A stretch of DNA of 48,248 nt from Microcoleus sp. bin48.metabat.b7b8b9.023. GTDB lineage: Bacteria; Cyanobacteriota; Cyanobacteriia; Cyanobacteriales; Microcoleaceae. Both the position numbers and the translations under genes were made by a program. The notes beneath the pieces were generated by a model. That model worked only from the letters and a program-made list of their open reading frames with translations, made no database searches and had not been told where the DNA came from. The stretch is taken from contig NZ_JAAFKG010000029.1 in NCBI RefSeq assembly GCF_013299185.1, positions 1 through 48,248 on the forward strand, given 5' to 3'. This document shows positions 42,540 to 48,248 of the stretch, one piece after another (position 1 is the stretch's first letter; each line of letters starts with the position of its first letter).

Positions 42540-43886
42540 ATGTATTACCTGCGTTTCTTGCTGCTAATTCTGCTGTTACCGCTGGTTGCGTGCGATCGAG
42601 CTACCGATGCTACAGCGACTCCTGTACCCGCACCAACTCCCCTGTCGCAAATTCCCTCCGTTGCACCGCTGACAAATGTCCGCACCAATCAAACTGTACC
42701 AACCAAGCCGCTATCGCCGCAGCCGATCCGCATTGTTGCAACTGCTTTGCCGCAGCCTTTCGCCACCCAAAGCGCCTCGAAACCTCCTCAAGTAGTACCG
42801 ATTCCCCCATCGCCAGTGCTGCAAGTCCCTCCGGGCTTTGTCGTCAGCGTTTTTGCTGACAATTTAGACGCTCCCCGATGGCTGGCTTTGACGCCGACAG
42901 GAGATGTTTTGGTAACAGAAACCCGGCAGAATCGGATTAGGCTGCTCAGGGATGCCAACGGTGATGGCGTTGCTGAGGTGAACATGACTTTTGCTAGCGC
43001 CCAAAACGGCTTAAATATTCCCTTTGGTATGGCTTTTGCCGATCGCTATTTCTTCCTAGGAAATAGCGATGAAGTCCGCCGATTTCCCTACACAAGAGGA
43101 CAAGAACAATTAACAGGTACTGGTGAAAAAATTGCCACTTTACCGGGCGGCGGCTACAATCAACACTGGACGCGAAATGTTGTCGCTTCTCCTAACAACC
43201 GCCAGTTGTTTGTATCAGTTGGTTCCCAATCTAATGCCGACTCCGAACCCTTACCCAGGGCGTCGGTGCAAGTGATGAATTTGGACGGTACAAACCAGCA
43301 AACCTTTGCTTCCGGTTTGCGAAATCCGGTGGGATTGGATTTTCACCCAAAAACCAATCAACTCTACACGACAGTCAACGAGCGCGACGGTTTGGGAGAT
43401 GATTTGGTGCCGGATTACTTGACCAGAATTCGTCAAGGCGAGTTTTACGGCTGGCCATACACTTATTTTAAGCCAAATTTGCTCGACCCGCGCCACGTCA
43501 AAAATGGAAAGAGCGATCGGCCTGATTTAGCGGCTAAAACATTGATGCCAGACGTGCTGTTTCAGGCACATTCGGCAGCTTTGGGACTTCAGTTTTACGA
43601 CGGGAAAACGTTTCCCAAAAGATTTCTGAACGGGGCGTTTGTAGCGTTTCGCGGTAGTTGGAACCGGAATGCAGGAACGGGTTATAAAATTGTGTTTGTA
43701 CCTTTTAATGCGGCGACTGGACGCCCTCAAGGTTATTATGAGGACTTTCTGACTGGTTTTCTCACCGATCCGTCGGGCCCGAAAACTTGGGGGCGGCCTG
43801 TTGGTTTGCTGGTTTTACCTGATGGGAGTTTGTTGTTTACTGAGGAAGCGAACAACCGGATTTATCGGGTGCAGTATCCCCGGTGA
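42540..43886 (+). CDS. PQQ-type sugar dehydrogenase-like lipoprotein (six-bladed propeller)
   Basis: 448 residues. The lipoprotein signal is MYYLRFLLLILLLPLVAC, lipobox LVAC. A Pro/Thr-rich linker runs to about residue 95. The propeller domain begins PPGFVVSVFADNLDAPRWLAL and includes DVLVTETRQNRIRLLRDANG, GGGYNQHWTRNVVASPNNRQL, FASGLRNPVGLDFHPKTNQL, YGWPYTYF and VAFRGSWNR. This is the sorbosone/aldose sugar dehydrogenase (GdhB-like) family, which uses pyrroloquinoline quinone outside the cytoplasmic membrane. No PQQ synthesis genes are visible here, so cofactor supply or real activity is uncertain. Many cyanobacterial members are called only L-sorbosone dehydrogenase-like. Confidence 0.85.
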   Translation: MYYLRFLLLILLLPLVACDRATDATATPVPAPTPLSQIPSVAPLTNVRTNQTVPTKPLSPQPIRIVATALPQPFATQSASKPPQVVPIPPSPVLQVPPGFVVSVFADNLDAPRWLALTPTGDVLVTETRQNRIRLLRDANGDGVAEVNMTFASAQNGLNIPFGMAFADRYFFLGNSDEVRRFPYTRGQEQLTGTGEKIATLPGGGYNQHWTRNVVASPNNRQLFVSVGSQSNADSEPLPRASVQVMNLDGTNQQTFASGLRNPVGLDFHPKTNQLYTTVNERDGLGDDLVPDYLTRIRQGEFYGWPYTYFKPNLLDPRHVKNGKSDRPDLAAKTLMPDVLFQAHSAALGLQFYDGKTFPKRFLNGAFVAFRGSWNRNAGTGYKIVFVPFNAATGRPQGYYEDFLTGFLTDPSGPKTWGRPVGLLVLPDGSLLFTEEANNRIYRVQYPR

Positions 43887-43957
43887 GCAAAGGGCAAGGA
43901 CGTTTTTTTAAAGACAAGATCGTATGTGGTAAAATAACGTTTTATAAGTTTCTTAGT

Positions 43958-44115
43958 AAGTTCGTAGTAAGGACTTCAGTCCGTCTTCAGGTTCGTAGTA
44001 AGGACTTCAGTCCGTCTTCAGGTTCGTAGTAAGGACTTCAGTCCTCCGAATTTTTGCCAAGAAAGAAGGACTAAAGTCCTCACTACGAACCAATCTAACT
44101 ACGAACCAATATTGA
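43958..44115. repeat. Cluster of GGACTTCAGTCC repeats
   Basis: Three direct units of TTCGTAGTAAGGACTTCAGTCC with a GTCTTCAGG link (period 33), then an inverted GGACTAAAGTCCTCACTACG unit and an AACTACGAACCAAT remnant. No gene is present. Confidence 0.85.
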
Positions 44116-44121
44116 TAAACT

Positions 44122-44694
44122 TTAAAACCCCGAACCTGGTTGTTTTAAAAACTCTGCTTCTTCGGGGGTTGTTTCGCGTCCGAGAATTTGATTGCGGTGG
44201 GGAAATCTCCCAAAACGCTCGATGATTTTAAAATGCCGCACTGCAAAATCAATGACTGAATCGCTGTCAGGTTCGCCGCTGAGTTGGCGAAATAGTTTCA
44301 CAGATTTTTGCTGGTGTTCTAAGTTTTCGCTGTGTTCAAAAGGCAGGTAGATAAACCACTTTTGTACAGTCAACAATTCGCGATCGAAGTTATTGTTAAC
44401 AGCGTGTTGGGCGGCGGCTAAGGCTTTGCTGTCCGTGGCGAAGGCTTGGGGATTTTCGCGAAACATATTGCGCGGAAATTGATCGAGCAGTACGATCAAT
44501 GCTAGGCAGTTTTCTGGGGTATTTTGCCAGAAGTCGAGTTGACCCGAGGCTGCTCGTTCGTATTCTGCCAGAAAGCCCGATCGCACTTCCGTATCAAAAG
44601 CCGCATCTTTCTCAAACCACTTCTTTTGAACTTTACCAAACTCTGGAGAGTTCGATCGCCCAAACCAAAAATCTAAAATTTCATTCATTACCAA
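44122..44694 (-). CDS. DUF924 family protein
   Basis: 190 residues, usual family length. It begins MVMNEILDFWFGRSN, the typical DUF924 opening. WQNTPENCLALIVLLDQFPRNMFR, DSKALAAAQHAVNN, WFIYLPFEHSENLEHQQKSV and the C-terminal FGRFPHRNQILGRETTPEE are the conserved blocks. The fold is all-helical and TPR-like. Function is not established; the conserved His/Asp/Arg clusters suggest an enzyme or ligand-binding protein. An internal ATG at 44688 is an alternative start. It is a lone minus-strand gene. Confidence 0.88.
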   Translation of the reverse strand: MVMNEILDFWFGRSNSPEFGKVQKKWFEKDAAFDTEVRSGFLAEYERAASGQLDFWQNTPENCLALIVLLDQFPRNMFRENPQAFATDSKALAAAQHAVNNNFDRELLTVQKWFIYLPFEHSENLEHQQKSVKLFRQLSGEPDSDSVIDFAVRHFKIIERFGRFPHRNQILGRETTPEEAEFLKQPGSGF

Positions 44695-44900
44695 TCTAGT
44701 TAGGCATTGATTATTAATGGAAATTTAGGTATCTGTAGTTGCACAAAATCTACTTAATGTACAACTACAAATTCCAGGGATTAATGATTGCCAAAAATGA
44801 CTCGATCCAAACACAGATACTTGCTTTCCGACGATATGGAGGGTCGAGAAAAAAAATTAGATTGTAGAGTTTAAGCTTCCAGATTCATCTGTTATTGAGT

Positions 44901-44940
44901 AAATCTAAAATCTAAAATCTAAAATCTAAAATCTAAAATT
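44901..44940. repeat. Heptameric tandem repeat (AATCTAA)
   Basis: Five AATCTAA (or TAAAATC) units in a row, STRR-like. The same unit recurs at 45474-45500, on the other side of the peptidoglycan-binding gene. Confidence 0.7.
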
Positions 44941-44980
44941 GAGTGACTTAGGAACTTTTGCTGTCCGGTAGTTGAATTTA

Positions 44981-45337
44981 CTAACTCGAAAACAGTCTGT
45001 CCCAAGTTTTGCCTCCCACAATTCCGTCTACAGGAAGTTTTTCTTGCCGCTGAAATATTTTCACTGCATCTAGGGTTGTTCTACCGAAGATGCCATCAAG
45101 TGCGATCGGTTCTGGGCAGACACCCCGGGCGTTCAACAATTTTTGCAGTTTCCTCACATCTTCCCCTCTCGATCCGTGTTTTAAAACCCTTTTATGGTAA
45201 CGGACTTCTGGTTCGTGACAATCATTAGTGTGGCAAGCTGTGCTGCTGCTGCCAGAATAAGTGGCTGCATTGGCGCCAGTCAAAACTAATAATCCGAGAA
45301 CTGCTAGTAAATAATAAAAAGTCTGCGATCCAACCAT
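44981..45337 (-). CDS. Secreted peptidoglycan-binding domain protein
   Basis: 118 residues from ATG 45337 (MVGSQTFYYLLAVLGLLVLTG), which has AGGGAA upstream. An ATG at 45373 would add 12 residues. An N-terminal signal or anchor ends near GANAATYSG. A short Cys/His segment follows (STACHTNDCHEPEV). The PG_binding_1 domain (about 55-118) reads LKHGSRGEDVRKLQKLLNARG, IALDGIFGRTTLDAVKIFQRQ and LPVDGIVGGKTWDRL. It probably binds cell-wall peptidoglycan outside the membrane. No catalytic domain is attached, so it may be an adaptor or a partner to a hydrolase encoded elsewhere. Confidence 0.87.
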   Translation of the reverse strand: MVGSQTFYYLLAVLGLLVLTGANAATYSGSSSTACHTNDCHEPEVRYHKRVLKHGSRGEDVRKLQKLLNARGVCPEPIALDGIFGRTTLDAVKIFQRQEKLPVDGIVGGKTWDRLFSS

Positions 45338-45473
45338 ACTTTCCCTGTTAATTTTCTTAAGCGTTTTCTGCAAGTTTGACCCGCAAGAAACGGGTAAAAG
45401 CCACCGACACCAGGAGTGGACTATATCAAAATTTTAGACTTTTGTTCGAGTTCCCAGATGCAATCGGAGAGTC

Positions 45474-45500
45474 AATCTAAAATCTAAAATCTAAAATCTA
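45474..45500. repeat. Heptameric tandem repeat (AATCTAA)
   Basis: Three to four AATCTAA units, the same family as at 44901-44940. Confidence 0.65.
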
Positions 45501-45592
45501 CTGACAATTGTTTGAGAGTGAGAAACCTGGTTTCTGGGATGGAGGCGTCCAATCTCGATTGACCGGGTTTCTAGCAACAGTCAACAGACATT

Positions 45593-46231
45593 CTACAATA
45601 TAAGTGGCTTTACTGCAAAATCTCTGATTGTGCAAGTTAAATTTTGTTGCTCTTGGGTTGCAGCAAAGGTAACAATTACTTCGCAGGCAACAGCAACCGT
45701 CAGCATTACCAAGTTTCTCGCCAGCGGGTAATCGCAAACGTCATCATTGGCGGCGGTCGGAACCCGATAGTGTTGGTTCCAAATTATTTCGGAGTAATCG
45801 GCGGCTAATCCGACGTGCACGCAGGGAATGGAGGCACTCGCACAGTAATCTTTGACTGCTTGGCGCCCGACGCTGTTATCAAAAGTATCGATCGCAACGG
45901 CGCTGTTGGCAAGCAGTCGATCGACATTGGCGGGTGTCAATTCCTTTGAGTGCGCGTCAATGCTGACAGACAAAGCGCGGTACAGGTTGTTGGCGAGAAT
46001 TTTGGCTTTGAATGCGCCGATGTCCGATCGATAATAGGGTTGAGTGGAAAGGTTGCGCTCTTCGATGCGATCGCGATCGACGACTCTTAACTGGCAAAAG
46101 CCCGATCGCGCCAGACTCTCTACAATATTCGCACCCAAAGCCCCCGCGCCGCACACCGTTACCGGGAAATTTTTAACCAGCGACATCACTGCGGAAGTTC
46201 TGTAAAGTTGTTCGTGAAAAAATATACTCAT
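45593..46231 (-). CDS. ThiF/E1-like adenylyltransferase family protein
   Basis: 212 residues. A Rossmann nucleotide-binding motif VTVCGAGALGANI (Gly28-Gly33) is followed by LRVVDRDRIEERNLSTQPYY, the E1/ThiF Asp-x-Asp-...-Glu-x-x-Asn-x-x-x-Q block. Next come GAFKAKILANNL and AIDTFDNSVGRQAVKDYC, the usual D-x-x-D/N-x-x-x-R region. A candidate Cys lies in DDVCDYPLARNL. No zinc CxxC pairs are seen. ThiF-like proteins activate ubiquitin-like or sulphur-carrier C-termini by adenylation. No ThiS/MoaD-like or JAB gene is in the window, so the substrate is unknown. It follows the 275-residue unknown gene on the same strand across a heptamer repeat and may share its transcript. Confidence 0.85.
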   Translation of the reverse strand: MSIFFHEQLYRTSAVMSLVKNFPVTVCGAGALGANIVESLARSGFCQLRVVDRDRIEERNLSTQPYYRSDIGAFKAKILANNLYRALSVSIDAHSKELTPANVDRLLANSAVAIDTFDNSVGRQAVKDYCASASIPCVHVGLAADYSEIIWNQHYRVPTAANDDVCDYPLARNLVMLTVAVACEVIVTFAATQEQQNLTCTIRDFAVKPLIL

Positions 46232-46268
46232 GACTGTTGACTGTTGACTGTTGACTGTTGACTGTTGG
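46231..46268. repeat. Heptameric tandem repeat (TGTTGAC)
   Basis: Four to five ACTGTTG units directly before the ThiF-like start, of the same family as 3956-3990, 41380-41424 and 47227-47268. Confidence 0.65.
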
Positions 46269-46382
46269 GAATTGGGAATTGCTCAGCTATTCTGCATTAA
46301 AAATTTTAATGTAAAAAACTCAAAGTCTTGTGGGGCGATGCTCCTAGCCCGCCCCAGACGTACAAATTAAATGCTGTAAAGC

Positions 46383-47210
46383 TTATCGATTTTCGACTAC
46401 TCCAACTAATGACTGCAAGTCGAAATCATTGTCCAAGCCGCTGAGACAAATGCCAGCACTCATAACTGTTAAGTCATTTTTGGCGATCGCCGAACTATGA
46501 TGTTCTCCACTGCCGCTAGTCCATTCAACCAGCCAATAATCAGCGCGATCGGAAAAATCCCGCAACTCGCCGCCGCCCATCTTCAACGCCCGCTGCAAGC
46601 GCTGTTCGTCACGGACTTTCGGAGCGAAATCTTTAATATTTCTAGTCACCAATTCATAAACAGTTCGCATTTCTGGAGTCATCCCTTTAAAGCGAACATC
46701 TTGAGGCAAAATCAACTTTTTTAAAGCTGATCTCAACTGCTCGGACAGCAGCGGATCGGCGCGCCTGTCAATCTCTTCAAACCACAAACAATTACCGTCC
46801 CACCGCGCCACAATCTGCTCGAACTGGGAGCCTTCACTCACTAAATGTACAGGTACAGGTTTAGCAAAACCCACGCGCTGTTTAGCATCAGACTCGTTAA
46901 CAGGATAAGCCAGCCAAGTTTGCCCTTGCAGCACGCGAGCTAATTGCAAGCGAATCGGGACAAGCAGTTGCAAATACTCGGCGATTTGTGGCAAACTCGG
47001 TTCCTCAACTACAGCAGCAATTTTATCATTAATTGACCCCAAAATCGCCCATCCTTCAAAGTTGCGCTGCTGCAACTGAAAAGTATAAATCATGCCACCT
47101 ATCTTTGTCCGCACCCTTCCCCCTCGAACGCAAGGAGCCAGGAATTGGGTATCGAGCAGTTCCCCTTCTTGGGCAGCGAGTTTGCTGATGATTTTGCGGA
47201 TGTTTGCCAT
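46383..47210 (-). CDS. Conserved hypothetical protein beside ThiF-like gene
   Basis: 275 residues from ATG 47210 (MANIRKIISKLAAQEGELLDTQF). AAGGAGGT sits 7 bases upstream and fixes this start; an ATG inside that same region (47228) is a false longer start. No signal peptide or membrane helix is seen. Features: APCVRGGRVRTKIGGMIYTFQL, then WAILGSINDKIAAVVEEPSL, a helical region, and LVSEGSQFEQIVARWDGNCLW followed by EIDRRADPLLSEQLRSAL. The C-terminus includes RADYWLVEWTSGSGEHHSSAI. I do not recognise the family. Pairing with the E1-like gene 152 bases downstream is the only functional hint. Confidence 0.7.
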   Translation of the reverse strand: MANIRKIISKLAAQEGELLDTQFLAPCVRGGRVRTKIGGMIYTFQLQQRNFEGWAILGSINDKIAAVVEEPSLPQIAEYLQLLVPIRLQLARVLQGQTWLAYPVNESDAKQRVGFAKPVPVHLVSEGSQFEQIVARWDGNCLWFEEIDRRADPLLSEQLRSALKKLILPQDVRFKGMTPEMRTVYELVTRNIKDFAPKVRDEQRLQRALKMGGGELRDFSDRADYWLVEWTSGSGEHHSSAIAKNDLTVMSAGICLSGLDNDFDLQSLVGVVENR

Positions 47211-47217
47211 GGAAGTG

Positions 47218-47225
47218 ACCTCCTT
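47218..47225 (-). promoter_or_regulatory. Strong Shine-Dalgarno sequence deciding the start at 47210
   Basis: AAGGAGGT on the minus strand is fully complementary to the 16S 3' end. It lies 7 bases before the ATG at 47210, so it supports that start and not the in-frame ATG at 47228 that overlaps it. Confidence 0.75.
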
Positions 47226-47226
47226 C

Positions 47227-47268
47227 AACAGTTGACAGTTGACAGTTGACAGTTGACAGTTGACAGTT
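47227..47268. repeat. Heptameric tandem repeat (AGTTGAC)
   Basis: Six AGTTGAC/ACAGTTG units just upstream of the preceding gene's Shine-Dalgarno. It is the longest run of this heptamer in the window. Confidence 0.7.
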
Positions 47269-47507
47269 TAAGAGCGACCTTTACCTAGAAGGAAGAGGAT
47301 TGGAGTAATGAATAGTCTGATTTTATTTTCTCCCTATCGGGGAGAGGCTTTCAACCAATTCTTTCTGGTGATTTTACTTGTTTTTACACGATCTGCATAG
47401 AAATTAAGCAAATATAAACATTTGCCAGCAATCTTGACATCAATAAAATTCAGAATATAATATTAAACAAGCATTCAAAGTTAACGTTGTAAAAATATCG
47501 AGTGAAT

Positions 47508-47900
47508 ATGCTGCAAAAACTCTGTTTTAAGTTAGTAGTAGTGACAAGTCTGATACTTTCTATTGTTGGCTCTGCCCAAGTAGCTAAAGCTCAGAACAGT
47601 CATGGAGCTACTGCTTATTCTCCGACTTCTGACGCCACCGGTATTAGTTGGGATCATGGTACAGAGAAAGAAGCGCTAGATGCAGCAGTAGCCGCCTGCA
47701 ATCAACAAAGCGGTGGGGCTAACGATTGTCAAGCGCTAACCTCTAATACCAATAATTGTGGAGCGATCTCAGTAGGCAAAGGAGGAGCAGGTGCGGGCTG
47801 GGGCGGCGATAAAGCAGCAGCAGAAGCTCAAGCTCTCGCTGCTTGCAGCGAACTGGAAGGAGGCAATTGTAAAATTCAGCTTTCAGCTTGCAACAAGTAG
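47508..47900 (+). CDS. Secreted DUF4189 protein
   Basis: 130 residues from ATG 47508; a GTG at 47502 in frame is less likely. The signal peptide MLQKLCFKLVVVTSLILSIV ends at AQVAKAQ. The DUF4189 domain follows: HGATAYSPTSDATGISWDHG, EKEALDAAVAACNQQSGG, then GAISVGKGGAGAGWGGDKAAA and EAQALAACSEL. Four to six cysteines (AACN, DCQAL, NCGAI, AACSE, NCKI, SACNK) could form disulphides. DUF4189 proteins are small, secreted and of unknown function. It stands alone, with a long repeat array downstream. Confidence 0.85.
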   Translation: MLQKLCFKLVVVTSLILSIVGSAQVAKAQNSHGATAYSPTSDATGISWDHGTEKEALDAAVAACNQQSGGANDCQALTSNTNNCGAISVGKGGAGAGWGGDKAAAEAQALAACSELEGGNCKIQLSACNK

Positions 47901-47926
47901 TTGAATGATGAATTTTTGCCTGAACG

Positions 47927-48248
47927 GTTTGTAGTGAGGACTTTAGTCCGCAGAAAAAGAAGGACTGAAGTCCTCACTACAAACCTATTTTCTTATGGGG
48001 TTTGTAGTGAGGACTTTAGTCCGCAGAAAAAGAAGGACTGAAGTCCTCACTACAAACCTATTTTCTTATGGGGTTTGTAGTGAGGACTTTAGTCCGCAGA
48101 AAAGAAGGACTGAAGTCCTCACTACAAACCTATTTTCTTATGGGGTTTGTAGTGAGGACTTTAGTCCGCAGAAAAAGAAGGACTGAAGTCCTCACTACAA
48201 ACCTATTTTCTTATGGGGTTTGTAGTGAGGACTTTAGTCCGCAGAAAA
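47927..48248. repeat. Tandem 73-bp array of GGACTTTAGTCC repeats, continuing past the window
   Basis: Units start (GTTTGTAGTGAGGACTTTAG) at 47927, 48000, 48073, 48145 and 48218, so the spacing is 73, 73, 72 and 73. Each unit has TAGTGAGGACTTTAGTCC and its inverse, GGACTGAAGTCCTCACTA, around CGCAGAAAAAGAA, plus a CTATTTTCTTATGGG link. The fifth unit is cut by the window end. Confidence 0.92.

Noticed and set aside
47927..48248. Possible CRISPR array or phase-variable gene
   Set aside because: Units are identical head to tail, including the link. The open frame through them (47995-48186) is only repeat translation.

Overview
The window looks like chromosome from a filamentous, non-heterocystous cyanobacterium of the Microcoleus/Oscillatoria type (inference). 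The support is: HIP1-like GCGATCGC octamers; a heme oxygenase for bilin synthesis; a GyrB intein at the site known from Synechocystis; cyanobacterial-type CobN, DUF1574, SLH and Uma2 proteins; heptameric short tandem repeats; and many families of palindromic interspersed repeats. No rRNA, tRNA or CRISPR array was recognised.

Layout. 0-5 kb: a truncated gyrB-like fragment, gyrB with a 435-residue HNH intein, and heme oxygenase. 5-10 kb: a decayed TnpB-type element end, an SLH protein and mfd on the minus strand. 10-11.5 kb: an apparently intact TnpB-only (IS1341-type) element whose right end and predicted guide abut a CNNM/CorC-family membrane protein gene. 13-20 kb: a compact minus-strand operon with a NodU/CmcH-type carbamoyltransferase, an SxtJ-like and an SxtK-like (DUF5989) small membrane protein, and three membrane-anchored SGNH hydrolase-like proteins. 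It looks like an O-carbamoylation/envelope-glycan module, not a saxitoxin cluster. 20-30 kb: a zinc-ribbon membrane protein, NAD kinase, a DUF1574 lipoprotein, a polytopic GT-C-like membrane protein and cobaltochelatase CobN. 30-33 kb: an EamA transporter and LivF/LivG ATPases. 33-40 kb, plus strand, accessory in character: a DUF4258/YgiT-zinc-finger pair, a signal peptide-HEAT-TM-NACHT-like NTPase, a Uma2 protein with a coiled coil, and a TPR protein. 40-48 kb: L,D-transpeptidase, a Pro/Ala/Arg-rich secreted protein, a PQQ-type sugar dehydrogenase-like lipoprotein, DUF924, a peptidoglycan-binding protein, a ThiF/E1-like protein with an unknown neighbour, and a DUF4189 secreted protein.

The most striking signal is at the repeat level. 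Several families of short palindromic repeats fill the intergenic spaces, and at least three of them also sit in frame inside real proteins: two arrays and one single copy in CobN, two tandem copies in the carbamoyltransferase, and seven tandem copies in the DUF1574 lipoprotein. The regular coding arrays have periods of 30, 72 and 102 bp, all multiples of three. Intergenic arrays of related or similar elements have periods of 73, 71, 67 and 37 bp. This suggests ongoing palindrome invasion of genes filtered by reading frame, comparable in principle to Rickettsia palindromic elements.

Coordinates and translations are read directly from the sequence. Family assignments come from recognised motifs and remembered family sequences, with no database search.
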